Shown: positions 8,956 through 21,827 of the stretch, piece after piece | Numbering within the stretch: the stretch's first letter is position 1 | Layout: the number at the start of each line of letters is the position of its first letter | NCBI GenBank assembly: GCA_021372515.1 | Contig: JAJFUG010000113.1 | Coordinates: 1 to 58,600 of the forward strand | Direction: 5' to 3' | Origin: a bacterium | Lineage (GTDB): Bacteria; Gemmatimonadota; Glassbacteria; GWA2-58-10 | Length of the DNA: 58,600 bases | Program-made: the position numbers and the translations under genes | Notes under the pieces: generated by a model | Told to the model about the DNA's origin: nothing | Database searches by the model: none | What the model saw: the letters and a program-made list of their open reading frames with translations, nothing else

Positions 8956-9546
8956 GTGAACGACGAAAACGATCTGTTGATAAAGGATTTCCTTAACGGC
9001 GATCTGACGGCGTTCCGTGAGCTGATAGACTCGTACGCGCCGCGGGTCCAGGCCATCGCGTACCAGATGACCGGCGATTCCGAGGATTCCCAGGACATTG
9101 CGCAGGAGGTTTTCCTGCGGCTGTTCCGCACGCTGGACAGGTTCGATCCGAAATACAGTTTCAGCACCTGGCTGTACAGAATCACGGTCAATGTCTCGAT
9201 CGATTATCTGCGGAAGCACCGCCGTCCGCAGGAGCGATCCCTGGAGGAAGTGGAAAAGGATTCCTCCCTGATCGATTGCGCCGACCCTCCCGGCAGCGAG
9301 CTGGAACGGAACGAGCTTAAGGGGGCTATCGAACGTCTGGCCGGAAACCTGAGCCTTAAGCAGAGAAAAGTGTTTGTCCTGCGGGGCCTTCAGGACTTCT
9401 CGACTTCGGAAACGGCTCAAATCCTGGGTTGCAGCCAAATTGCGGTAAGAGTTCACCTGGCTGCGGCCAGAGCGAGGGTGCGCGACGCGCTGCTGAGACA
9501 CTACCCGGAGCTTGTCGAGTCAATCCCCACGGGGAGGAGGAAATAG
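8956..9546 (+). CDS. RNA polymerase sigma factor, ECF subfamily
   Basis: 196 residues. Region 2 is clear: LIDSYAPRVQAIAYQMTG, DSQDIAQEVFLRLF, then FSTWLYRITVNVSIDYLRK. Region 4 has LKQRKVFVLRGLQDFSTSETAQILG with its helix-turn-helix and VRVHLAAARARVRDAL. There is no extra domain. The GTG at 8956 gives a normal N-terminus (NDENDLLIKDFLNGD). Such factors direct transcription of stress or envelope regulons and are held by a membrane anti-sigma factor. Here the candidate anti-sigma gene starts 2 bases after the stop, so regulation by that partner is a strong inference. Confidence 0.93.
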   Translation: MNDENDLLIKDFLNGDLTAFRELIDSYAPRVQAIAYQMTGDSEDSQDIAQEVFLRLFRTLDRFDPKYSFSTWLYRITVNVSIDYLRKHRRPQERSLEEVEKDSSLIDCADPPGSELERNELKGAIERLAGNLSLKQRKVFVLRGLQDFSTSETAQILGCSQIAVRVHLAAARARVRDALLRHYPELVESIPTGRRK

Positions 9547-9548
9547 AG

Positions 9549-10331
9549 ATGCGCTGCCGTGAAGCTGAAAAACGGCTGGTCCTGTATGCCGCGGGCGATC
9601 TGCCCGCAAACGAGACCGCACTGTTGCTGTCCCACCTGGAGCACTGTGACTCGTGCCGGGCAGTTCTGGCGCGTCTGCAAGATACGCAGGCGGCGCTTGG
9701 GCGGATAGTCGCGGCCGACACGCCGGAGCCGCTGCCTGCGGATTTCTCCAGCCGAATCCTGCTGAAAGTGCTGGAGGAGAAAGCCGCGCGGCGCGGCAGG
9801 GCGTCCAGGACACGAAAGCTTTTCGGCTGGAGGCCGGCCCTGGCTCTGGGCGCGGCGGCAGTGGCGGTCTTTCTGGCCTGGGGGCCGGTGCACGAGATGA
9901 TCCAGGCCCGGACCGGGTTCGCTGGCCTGATAGGCAGGACCGCAAGGCCGACCCGGACACTCAATCCCGGCGAAATCCTCTGGGGTGCGCAGATTCAACT
10001 GATCGGCAAGATACAGGGCCCCTGCCGCCTGAGCGACAAGCCCGAGCCTCCGGATGCTCCGGGAATCTATGCAATCCTGCACCGCCCGGACCCGGTGAAC
10101 CGTCCGAACGTCTTTGCGGTGGACTATATCGGTCAGTGTCAACGGCTTGCCGCGTACACAGAATATCTGGCTGGACAGAAAGACACTCTGCTCACCCGGG
10201 CCGGGTCGGCGGACAGCCTGTTCGTGGTGTTCTACCCGATGCCTGAATCGAGCGAGCAGGAGCGGCTTGAGCTGAAAAACAGCCTGGCTGCCCGGTTCGA
10301 ACCTTATCTCACTGACAAAGGAGGAGTGTAA
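9549..10331 (+). CDS. Membrane anti-sigma factor with zinc-finger N-terminus and GIY-YIG-like outer domain
   Basis: 260 residues from the ATG at 9549, which follows a GGAGGAGG ribosome site. Residues 1-55 form a zinc-binding anti-sigma domain with H29-x3-C33-x2-C36. Residues 94-112 are one membrane segment. The C-terminal region (about 140-260) contains GIY at 172-174 and YIG at 193-195, then a helix carrying ERLELKNSLAARFEPY, the arrangement of a GIY-YIG nuclease fold. The loop between the motifs is longer than usual (18 residues). The catalytic Arg expected about eight residues after YIG is absent, so nuclease activity is unlikely. Topology would place this domain outside the cytoplasm, perhaps as a sensor. 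It is translationally linked to the sigma gene and the lipoprotein gene. Confidence 0.75.
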   Translation: MRCREAEKRLVLYAAGDLPANETALLLSHLEHCDSCRAVLARLQDTQAALGRIVAADTPEPLPADFSSRILLKVLEEKAARRGRASRTRKLFGWRPALALGAAAVAVFLAWGPVHEMIQARTGFAGLIGRTARPTRTLNPGEILWGAQIQLIGKIQGPCRLSDKPEPPDAPGIYAILHRPDPVNRPNVFAVDYIGQCQRLAAYTEYLAGQKDTLLTRAGSADSLFVVFYPMPESSEQERLELKNSLAARFEPYLTDKGGV

Positions 10332-10333
10332 CG

Positions 10334-10903
10334 ATGCGTAAGACAACTTTTTCAACACTGGCGCTGGTCACGGTGTTGCTTTTGGGCTGCGGCCCGGCCC
10401 TGTCTCTGCATTCTCTTTTCACCGATGAGGACGTGTCTTTTGACTCGGGGATAGTTGGAGTCTGGGGAGAAAAGAGAAGCGAATGCTGGACTATCCGCAA
10501 ATCACCGAAAGGCAATACTTACGACTTTATCTATACTTCAGGTAAAGGTGGAACAATTATTGGTGAAGCGGACTCGCTGTCTTTCGTCGGCCGTCTGGTG
10601 AAAATCGGCGGCTATACGTTCATGGATATAACAACAAATGATTCCAATCTCGAATCTTTCTTGGCCATACCTGTGCATGCGTTTCTGCGCCTGTCCCTGG
10701 AGGGCGACAGCCTGGGGATCGCATATCTGGATGACGACTGGCTTAAGGATAATATCGAAAAGAATAAAATCCGGATCAAACACGAGCTGGTGGACGACGG
10801 CATTCTGTTGACCGCCTCCCCGAAAGAGCTTCAGGAACTGGTCAGAAGCTGCGCGGAGGACAAGAAGGCTTTCGACATGGAATACTCGCACCGTCTGAAA
10901 TGA
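10334..10903 (+). CDS. Predicted lipoprotein, third gene of the ECF operon
   Basis: 189 residues. The first 20 form a lipoprotein signal with lipobox LLLGC. The rest is a small soluble domain with no motif I recognise; aspartate-rich loops (DDDW, TTNDSN) and a basic-acidic C-terminal helix are visible. It starts 2 bases after the anti-sigma stop with GAGGAG upstream, so it belongs to the same transcript. It is less GC-rich than its neighbours. The position suggests a periplasmic or outer-membrane partner of the sensor, but that is inference. Confidence 0.75.
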   Translation: MRKTTFSTLALVTVLLLGCGPALSLHSLFTDEDVSFDSGIVGVWGEKRSECWTIRKSPKGNTYDFIYTSGKGGTIIGEADSLSFVGRLVKIGGYTFMDITTNDSNLESFLAIPVHAFLRLSLEGDSLGIAYLDDDWLKDNIEKNKIRIKHELVDDGILLTASPKELQELVRSCAEDKKAFDMEYSHRLK

Positions 10904-10936
10904 CGGCCCGGAATGGAAGTCAAGATCGATAAACAA

Positions 10937-10973
10937 AACCGGCTCAGGCGGAACAACCCCTGAGCCGGTTTTT
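10937..10973. terminator. Bidirectional terminator
   Basis: A 12-bp stem, AACCGGCTCAGG at 10937-10948 with CCTGAGCCGGTT at 10959-10970, is followed by a T-run on the plus strand and by GGTTTTGTTT on the minus strand. It ends the ECF operon and also the converging HD-domain gene. Confidence 0.85.
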
Positions 10974-11001
10974 CAGCGGGTTCGATTCGACGGAGCGTTT
11001 C

Positions 11002-12240
11002 TCAGCTCTCCTGTCCCTCGTTCAGGCGCTGCAGACGGGGGCCCAGCTCGGCGCATTTGAAATAGTCAAGCAATGTGCCGTCCGGCTGCTGCACCTCGAT
11101 GCGGGTAAAGACCATGTACCGGCAGGAGAAACCATCCTCGCGGCTGCGTCGGCAGTACACGGCCCGCGGAAGGCTGTTGCCCTCGCTGTCCGGCCAGAGC
11201 GCCGCCGAATCGTAAGGGCACCAGTCGACAATCGCGCGCAGGCTGCTGGCATAATCGGTGTTCATCAACTCAGGCATCCCGAACAACTCGGTCAGGGCCG
11301 CGATCACCTGGCGGACCTGGCCGCCGTGACGGTGCGCGATCACGGCCAGGGCGCCCAGGACTGGCACCAGCCCGCTGCGCCGGCTGAAACGCCGTCCGGG
11401 CCCCGCCTCCTGGTCGGCCCGGAACCCATAGCGCACGCTGTGCGGCAGGTCCGAGATCAGCTCATCCACCAGGTCGGCGAAATGAAAGACCAGGGTGTTG
11501 CGGTGGGTGCGCTCCTCAAGCAGCGGACGGTGATGGCTGGCCAGGATGTGCAGGATTTCGCCTTTCTGGTAGGGCGAGAGCCGGATATCGCTTTCCGTGA
11601 ACAAGAGGGCGCTCTGTATCTGGTGGCGGGTGACAAAGCTCTCCAGCTCCTCGTGGCTCAACTCGTCCAGCGAGCGCTCACCCGAAAAGAACGGGGTGGA
11701 CAGCAGGCTCAGGTCGTGCAGAAGGGCGGCCATGCCCAGGCTGGTCAAAGAGAAAGTGGTGCTTCCCAGCCGGATCGCCAGGGCCAGGGACAGAAGGGCG
11801 GCGCGGAAACTGTGTTCCAGGACCAGGGCGGTCGGGCTCTGCCCGGCCGGAGAGTTGAAGCGGTTGTCGTACAGGACCCGGATGATGTCCGGGTTGGAGA
11901 CGATCGTCTCCATCACCCGCAACACCTTCTCCTCAAGCTCGTCCTGCAGAAGGTAATTGGGGGTTTCCTTCGCCTCGGTCACCTGCTTGAGGACCCGGTC
12001 GAGGTCGTGCTGCAACACGGTGCGCAGGGAACGCAGGGTGTCGAGGTCCTCTTTCACCCCGATCCGGTGGCTTACCGGCACGATCTGATCGGAGAACTTG
12101 CGGATCGACTGGATCAGGCGCTCATCCAGACCCTTGCCAGCCAGCTCGCGCTGAGTGATCAGGTAGCTGCCGGCCCGCAGCTCAATGTCCTTATTCAGGC
12201 GCATGCCCGGGACGAGGTGATCGGTATGGACGAACAACAC
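11002..12240 (-). CDS. HD-domain protein, HD-GYP-like without the GYP motif
   Basis: 412 residues from a GTG preceded by GGGAG. The N-terminus (DHLVPGMRLNKDIE..G..LITQ) matches the leader region of many HD-GYP proteins. The middle has an HD core: HSFRAALLSLALAIRLG then AALLHDLSLL, giving the His and HD metal ligands, and a later HH in LASHHRPL. The HD-GYP signature sequence of cyclic-di-GMP phosphodiesterases (HxxxxxGxGYP) is not present. The C-terminal 130 residues carry two CxY or WC-type motifs (VDWCPYDSAALWP) in an unknown small domain. It could be a degenerate signalling phosphodiesterase or a phosphohydrolase; no partner gene sits beside it. Confidence 0.65.
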   Translation of the reverse strand: MLFVHTDHLVPGMRLNKDIELRAGSYLITQRELAGKGLDERLIQSIRKFSDQIVPVSHRIGVKEDLDTLRSLRTVLQHDLDRVLKQVTEAKETPNYLLQDELEEKVLRVMETIVSNPDIIRVLYDNRFNSPAGQSPTALVLEHSFRAALLSLALAIRLGSTTFSLTSLGMAALLHDLSLLSTPFFSGERSLDELSHEELESFVTRHQIQSALLFTESDIRLSPYQKGEILHILASHHRPLLEERTHRNTLVFHFADLVDELISDLPHSVRYGFRADQEAGPGRRFSRRSGLVPVLGALAVIAHRHGGQVRQVIAALTELFGMPELMNTDYASSLRAIVDWCPYDSAALWPDSEGNSLPRAVYCRRSREDGFSCRYMVFTRIEVQQPDGTLLDYFKCAELGPRLQRLNEGQES

Positions 12241-12405
12241 ATTCTCCCTGGGAGAGGACGACTTTGCACACGCAAAGCTATCATTCTATAACACTGAATC
12301 TAATAAATCCTTTTCGCAAGTCCCAATTCATTTTTTTCTCAAGTGTCTATTGCCTCACCCGCGCTGAGCCGACAATGACGCGCCGGCAAATCCGTCCCTA
12401 AAGCA

Positions 12406-12438
12406 GAAAAGGACAGGCCGGCAGTGCCGGCCTGTCCT
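12406..12438 (-). terminator. Terminator of the beta-galactosidase gene
   Basis: AGGACAGGCCGGC at 12410-12422 pairs with GCCGGCCTGTCCT at 12426-12438 (13 bp, 3-base loop). On the minus strand it is followed by TTTT. It lies just past the stop codon at 12462. The remaining bases up to 12240 are AT-rich and hold the HD gene promoter, which I could not place. Confidence 0.85.
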
Positions 12439-12461
12439 CGACTCTTCAACCCGTGCTGCGC

Positions 12462-15617
<3,156 letters not shown>

Positions 15618-15687
15618 CTAAGTTAAAGCCGTTGCCATAAATAGGCTGGAATGGCCGGGACAGTTGTCTGTACGCAACCTGCCAAAC

Positions 15688-15722
15688 AAAAAACCCCCCG
15701 GAAATATAATTTCCGGGGGGTT
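15688..15722 (-). terminator. Terminator of the cold-shock gene
   Basis: A perfect 14-bp stem (15692-15705 with 15709-15722, CCCCCCGG/CCGGGGGG core, 3-base loop) is followed on the minus strand by TTTTTTGTTT. It lies 22 bases past the csp stop codon. Confidence 0.95.
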
Positions 15723-15743
15723 GAAGTCAATGCCGAGTGATCG

Positions 15744-15950
15744 TCAGTCGTTGACCGGCACAACATTCGTAGACTGGAGTCCCTTCGGCCCTTGTACGAT
15801 ATCGAAAGTGACTTTCTGATTTTCGCTAAGAGTCTTGAAACCGTCCGCGTTGATGGCGGAATAATGGACGAACACATCCGCACCATTTTCCTGTTCGATA
15901 AATCCGAAGCCCTTGGATTCATTGAACCATTTCACTTTTCCGGTGGCCAT
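15744..15950 (-). CDS. Cold-shock domain protein, CspA family
   Basis: 68 residues, the full length of a single cold-shock OB fold. RNP1 (KGFGFI) and RNP2 (VFVHY) nucleic-acid binding motifs are intact, with the usual GKVKWFN opening. It binds single-stranded RNA and DNA and melts RNA structure. The gene has its own promoter about 110 bases upstream, leaving a leader of about 100 bases, and its own strong terminator. A long structured leader is typical of cold-induced csp genes, though temperature control is not proven here. Confidence 0.95.
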   Translation of the reverse strand: MATGKVKWFNESKGFGFIEQENGADVFVHYSAINADGFKTLSENQKVTFDIVQGPKGLQSTNVVPVND

Positions 15951-16062
15951 CTAATAAAACTCCTTACTGCAAAATGGTATACAATGGCTGCTACATCGAA
16001 TGGGTATTACGGCAGCCACAAAAAAGCAGGGCCAGGTAAAGATTTCCCTGCCGACAAAAGTA

Positions 16063-16091
16063 GTATAACACTATTTCTGTTTATTTACAAG
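16063..16091 (-). promoter_or_regulatory. Sigma-70 promoter of the cold-shock gene
   Basis: On the minus strand TTGTAA (16091-16086) and TATACT (16068-16063) are separated by exactly 17 bases. The start point would be near 16056. The leader between it and the ATG at 15950 contains a GCAGGG/CCCTGC hairpin at 16027-16052. Confidence 0.7.
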
Positions 16092-16386
16092 GGTTTTCTA
16101 TTTGTTCGATAAATATATTTGGGCCGGCTGGCTGAATACATAGATTATATCGTCCAGGCATTACAGCCCACCTCTGAGGCAGGGGCATCCATTTCAGGTC
16201 AATCGGGCCGGTGCTCCCCGGTCTGAGGGCTCCATCCGGCGGGATGAATTCCATGAGACATGTTCCGCCACTGGGCGCGAAAACAACGCGGTTTCACCTG
16301 AGTCTCAGGCGGAAAGCCGCGCCCTGCCTGGCTGGATAGGAGGTGTTCGCGCCCTCGGGGGCGGCGCCGTCCCCCCGGCTTGCGGC
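16092..16386. other. Intergenic stretch, no gene seen
   Basis: The stretch between the csp promoter and the stop codon of the sigma-54 activator holds no open frame with coding character, no T-run terminator and no recognised RNA. It shifts from AT-rich near 16100 to GC-rich near 16350. Confidence 0.5.
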
Positions 16387-18027
<1,641 letters not shown>

Positions 18028-18048
18028 CCTCACACTCCTTCAATGTGC

Positions 18049-18060
18049 AATAGTGCTATT
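18049..18060. promoter_or_regulatory. Candidate activator site upstream of the sigma-54 promoter
   Basis: AATAG-TG-CTATT is a 12-base dyad located about 100 bases before the -24 element at 18151, the usual distance for enhancer sites of sigma-54 activators. A second dyad with the same arms-around-TG layout precedes the histidine kinase gene. Binding is inferred only from position and symmetry. Confidence 0.35.
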
Positions 18061-18149
18061 TCAATTTAAAATAATCATTCGGATTTGTCAAAGCAACCCT
18101 GTATCGCTAAAATGTTCATTCATAACGCAATACTTCGCAGCCTCCCGTA

Positions 18150-18164
18150 TGGCACGCTCATTGC
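18150..18164 (+). promoter_or_regulatory. Sigma-54 promoter of the M20 hydrolase-acetate kinase operon
   Basis: TGGCACG-CTCA-TTGC matches the -24/-12 consensus at every conserved base, with GG at 18151-18152 and GC at 18163-18164 spaced correctly. Transcription would begin near 18176, 36 bases before the ATG at 18212. Confidence 0.85.
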
Positions 18165-18211
18165 CCTCCTCTCAGGCGTCCCATCACTGCCAACCCAAAC
18201 AGGAGACTACG

Positions 18212-19453
18212 ATGTACAGCATACTCAGGGACCAGATGGAAAGTGTGAAGAAGGATGTGGTCGATTTCACCCGTGAACTCGTACGCACCCCCAGCGAAAG
18301 CCTGGAGGAGGGCGATGCCGCGGCCTTGGTGGAAAAACGGATGCTCGAGCTGGGCTACCACAAAGTGCTGCGGGATGATTTCGGCAACGTGATCGGGGTG
18401 CTCTACGGCCGCGAGGCCGAGCCCACGCTGCTGCTGGCCAGCCACCTGGACACGGTGACAGCCGGAGACACCGGGCGCTGGGAGCACGGTCCGTTCAGCG
18501 GCGAGCTGCACGACGGGCGCATCTACGGCCTCGGCGCGGCAGACTGCAAGGGCGGCCTGGCCGCCCAGGTCTACGCCGGGGCGCTTCTGGAGCGCAGCCT
18601 TCTGCCCCTCAAGGGCAATCTCGTGGTGGCGGCCACCGTGGCCGAGGAAAACGGAGTGAGTGTGGGTCTGCAGGTGCTGCTGGAGCGGACCCTGCCCGAG
18701 CTGGGGCTCAAGCCCGGCATGGCTGTCCTGGGTGAGCCTACCGGACTGGGGCTCTACTACGGCCATGACGGCTGGCTGGAGCTGGAGATAAGGGTCGAGG
18801 GCGCCAACCCGTTCCACGTGGATGACGCGGTGCGCGCCATTTACAACGACCTGACTGTCAACCTCGCCTCCAGGAATGCGGTTTCCGACGCGCCGGAGGA
18901 AATGAACGTGGCTTTCCCGCGTTTCGACAGTCCGGCCGACTACCGCGGCGTGCGCCGCGGCAGCATCCAGCTCCAGCGCCGGGTGACCCCGGTGGAGAAT
19001 GCCCAGGTCGTGATCGGCCAGATCAAGCACCAGGTGTCGGTTCTGACCCAGCCGGTGCGTGAGGTCGCGGTCGAGGTGGCGGTGCGTCAGGAGGTGCAGC
19101 GCCTGTACAACGGTAAGAACGCCCTGGTGCAGCGCTCGCAGCATGCCTGGTCCACCGACCCGTTCCATCCGCTGGTCGAGCGCTCCCGTCAGGCCCTGGC
19201 CGCCGCAGGCTGCAAGTCCGAGCCTGGCAAGTGGAAAATGCAGCGCCTGGGTATGGGCACGGCCGGCGGGACCCTGGTCACCCGCTACGGTATCCCCACG
19301 GTGGGTTACGGTCCCGGTCTCGAGGAAGCCGCGCACAGCAGCGACGAATACGTCGAGGTCAACGCCGTGATGGAAGCGGTCATGGGCACCGCCACGCTCG
19401 CCCACGGCCTGATCGGCATCCCGGTCTATGGCTGGACCTCGGATGAGATTTAA
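18212..19453 (+). CDS. M20-family metallohydrolase, YgeY-like
   Basis: 413 residues from the ATG at 18212 with AGGAG six bases upstream; longer frames would run into the promoter. Metal and catalytic residues of the M20 family are all present: H78 and D80 in ASHLDTV, D111 in GAADCKGG, E145-E146 in VAEENG, E175 in LGEPTG and H375 in AAHSSDEY. The TPSES start and the LGYHKVLRDDFGNVIG stretch resemble E. coli YgeY. The small lid domain lacks the usual HGS motif. M20 enzymes hydrolyse amide bonds of dipeptides, N-acyl amino acids and similar compounds. The genes following encode acetate kinases, so an acetylated or acyl-yielding substrate is plausible but unproven. Confidence 0.85.
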   Translation: MYSILRDQMESVKKDVVDFTRELVRTPSESLEEGDAAALVEKRMLELGYHKVLRDDFGNVIGVLYGREAEPTLLLASHLDTVTAGDTGRWEHGPFSGELHDGRIYGLGAADCKGGLAAQVYAGALLERSLLPLKGNLVVAATVAEENGVSVGLQVLLERTLPELGLKPGMAVLGEPTGLGLYYGHDGWLELEIRVEGANPFHVDDAVRAIYNDLTVNLASRNAVSDAPEEMNVAFPRFDSPADYRGVRRGSIQLQRRVTPVENAQVVIGQIKHQVSVLTQPVREVAVEVAVRQEVQRLYNGKNALVQRSQHAWSTDPFHPLVERSRQALAAAGCKSEPGKWKMQRLGMGTAGGTLVTRYGIPTVGYGPGLEEAAHSSDEYVEVNAVMEAVMGTATLAHGLIGIPVYGWTSDEI

Positions 19454-19474
19454 GGCCGACAAGAGAGGCTTGAA

Positions 19475-20683
19475 ATGAAAATTCTCGTGCTTAACTGCGG
19501 CAGTTCCTCGCTGAAATACCGCCTGATCGATATGCCCTCGGAGCAGGAGCTGGCCGGGGGCGAGGCCCAGCGGGTCGGGCCCCTGACCGCCGAGCCGTCG
19601 CGGATCTATCACCACAACGGCCGGCAGAAAAAAGAAGTGGTCGTGCCGATGCCCGATCATGCCGAGGCGTTCCGCCAGGTGATCCGGCTGCTGGACTCTA
19701 CCGGCATGGGGCTTCCGGACGCCCTGGGGCACCGTCTGGTGCACGGCGGTACGCTTTTTGACCGTGACAGCCTGCTCACCCATGAATTGGCCACACATCT
19801 GGATGAGCTGGCCCCCCTGGCGCCGATCCACAACCCGCCGACTATCGCCCTGATCCAGGCCTGCGCCGCCCTATACCCCGACCTGCCGCAGGTCCTGGTC
19901 CCGGATACGGCTTTCCACACGTGTATCCCGGACTATGCCGCCGACTACGCCCTGCCGCGCGAGCTGACCGGTCCAATGGGCCTGCGCAAGTTCGGGTTCC
20001 ACGGGATCAGCCACGGCTATGTCACCGCCGAGGCGGCCCGGATACTGGACGTGCCCCCCGAGCGGTTCAATGCGGTGAGCTGCCACCTGGGCAGCGGCGG
20101 GGCCAGCCTCTGCGCGGTGCGGGGCGGGCATTCGGTGGACAACAGCATGGGCTGGTCTCCGCTCCAGGGCCTGGTGATGAGCACCCGCTGCGGCGACCTC
20201 GACCCGGCCGTGACATTGCGCCTGATCGAGCGCGCGGGCGGTAACTGCGAGGCGGTGGAGAAAATCCTCAACCGCTCGAGCGGCCTGCTCGGACTGAGCC
20301 AGGTCAGCGCCGACATCCGCGACATCCTGCGGGCCCTGGAAAAGGACACCCCCGCCGACCCGGAAATGGCCCTGGCGGCGCAGGTATACCTCTGGCGGCT
20401 GCGCAAATACCTTGGCGCCTACCTTCTTGCCGCCGGCCCCTGCCAGGCGGTCATCTTTACCGACACCATCGGCGAAACCGTGCCCCTTGTGCGCTGGGCG
20501 GTCTGCAGCGACATGCGCTGTTTCGGTTTGGAGCTCGACCCGCAGAAGAACCTGAGACCCGGCCCCCTGCCGTCCGACATCTCCACACCGGAAAGCCCGG
20601 TGCGCATCCTGGTGGTCGCGACCAACGAGGAACTGGCCATCGCCCGCCAGAGCTGGAACACACTGTGCCTCCGGGCGGCGTGA
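19475..20683 (+). CDS. ackA: Acetate kinase
   Basis: 402 residues, the normal length. The acetokinase motifs are in place: NCGSSSLK with N7, S10, S12 and K14, R87 in GHRLVHGG, H119 in PIHNP, D144 in PDTAFH, H176 in FGFHGISH, R238 in STRCGD, FTDTIGET for the usual GIGEN, and TNEELAIAR near the end. The phosphate loop reads HLGSGGAS instead of HLGNGAS, a one-residue change. It interconverts acetate + ATP with acetyl phosphate + ADP in the cytoplasm. It starts 21 bases after the hydrolase stop and precedes a degenerate paralog by 13 bases. No phosphotransacetylase gene is in the window. Confidence 0.93.
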   Translation: MKILVLNCGSSSLKYRLIDMPSEQELAGGEAQRVGPLTAEPSRIYHHNGRQKKEVVVPMPDHAEAFRQVIRLLDSTGMGLPDALGHRLVHGGTLFDRDSLLTHELATHLDELAPLAPIHNPPTIALIQACAALYPDLPQVLVPDTAFHTCIPDYAADYALPRELTGPMGLRKFGFHGISHGYVTAEAARILDVPPERFNAVSCHLGSGGASLCAVRGGHSVDNSMGWSPLQGLVMSTRCGDLDPAVTLRLIERAGGNCEAVEKILNRSSGLLGLSQVSADIRDILRALEKDTPADPEMALAAQVYLWRLRKYLGAYLLAAGPCQAVIFTDTIGETVPLVRWAVCSDMRCFGLELDPQKNLRPGPLPSDISTPESPVRILVVATNEELAIARQSWNTLCLRAA

Positions 20684-20696
20684 AAGGAACGGACAG

Positions 20697-21794
20697 ATGA
20701 ACATTCTGGTTTTGAACCTCCACCGGCTGAAACTGTCGTTCAGCCTGTTCCGCGGCCGGGAGGAGCAGCCGTTCTGGTGCGGTGACACGGCCGCGGCCGG
20801 CTCCATGATCGACAGCGGCGCGCTGCGCGCCAGCCTGGGACGGGTGTACGAGGGGGCGCTCTGCATGCTGAAAGGCGAAAGCCTGCACGGGGTCTCGCTG
20901 ATAGTCAAATACGGCGGGAGCATGTTCAAAAGCGCCGAGGAGGTCTGCCCGGACAGCCTGGCCCGCCTGGAGTCCCTGGCCTCCCAGGCCCCGCTTCACG
21001 CACCCTCGGCCGCCCGCCTGGCCCGCGCCGCGGCTGAGGTGTTCCAGCGCATCCCGGTGGTGCTGGTGTTCGAGACCGCATTCTTCACCGCGCTTCCGGC
21101 CCGCGAATACTCCTACGCCCTGGACACCGGGATGGCGAAATCAATGGAACTCAGACGGTTCGGCTACCACGGGCTGTTCCACGAGGCGGCCTGCCTCGAT
21201 GCCCGGCACCACCGTCTGGCCAGCGGGGTGGCCGCGCCGGGGCGCTACCTGTCGCTCTGCCTGGAGCCGAGACCCGAGTTGGCCGCAGTGCTCGACCATG
21301 TGCCGCTGATGGTCACCGGGGGGGCCACTCCCCTCGAGGGCCTGCCCGGCCGAACCTCCTGCGGCGAGATCGACCCCAGTATCGTCATCTCCCTGGCCAG
21401 CGGCCTGGGCTGGGGCCCGGAACAGATCAACGAGACCCTGACCCGGCGCAGCGGAATCCTGGGACTGACCGGAAAATCGGTGGACCTGGGTGAAATTATC
21501 CGGGGCGGCGAGCAGCACCGCCAGGCCCGGGAACTGGTCCGCTACCGCATCCTGCTGGCCTGCGGCATGGGGATCGCGGCCCTGGGCGGTCTGGACACGA
21601 TAGTGATCTCCGGACGGTTCAGCGCGGCGGGTGAAACTCTGGGACTCTGGCTCAGGGACTCGATCCACCTGAACGGGTGCGACAAGGAAAAGGCCCCCCG
21701 GTTCGAAATATTCCGCAAGAGCCTGGCGCGTGTGGCCGCAGACCGGGCCGCCGGCCTCATGATCGGCTCGAGCCGCCCCTCGCTCGCCGCCTGA
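20697..21794 (+). CDS. Degenerate acetate kinase paralog, probable pseudo-kinase
   Basis: 365 residues. It aligns by eye along the whole acetate kinase: MNILVLN for MKILVLN, PLHAPSAA for PIHNPPT, RRFGYHGLFHEA for RKFGFHGISHGY, TPLEGLPGRTSCGEIDP for SPLQGLVMSTRCGDLDP. However S10, S12 and K14 are replaced (R, K and S), the substrate Arg is Lys (VKYGG), the catalytic Asp is Glu (FETAFF), R238 is Ser, the HLGxG loop is gone, and the IGEN and TNEE motifs are missing. The frame is intact and codon use is normal, so it is kept by selection rather than decaying. A regulatory or structural partner of the adjacent AckA is the likeliest reading. Confidence 0.75.
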   Translation: MNILVLNLHRLKLSFSLFRGREEQPFWCGDTAAAGSMIDSGALRASLGRVYEGALCMLKGESLHGVSLIVKYGGSMFKSAEEVCPDSLARLESLASQAPLHAPSAARLARAAAEVFQRIPVVLVFETAFFTALPAREYSYALDTGMAKSMELRRFGYHGLFHEAACLDARHHRLASGVAAPGRYLSLCLEPRPELAAVLDHVPLMVTGGATPLEGLPGRTSCGEIDPSIVISLASGLGWGPEQINETLTRRSGILGLTGKSVDLGEIIRGGEQHRQARELVRYRILLACGMGIAALGGLDTIVISGRFSAAGETLGLWLRDSIHLNGCDKEKAPRFEIFRKSLARVAADRAAGLMIGSSRPSLAA

Positions 21795-21827
21795 GGCTGC
21801 GGCCTGACTTCAATTCAATATATATTA

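Noticed and set aside
10062-10320. Active GIY-YIG nuclease in the anti-sigma protein
   Set aside because: The catalytic Arg after YIG is absent and the domain is predicted outside the cytoplasm; only a fold-level resemblance is claimed.
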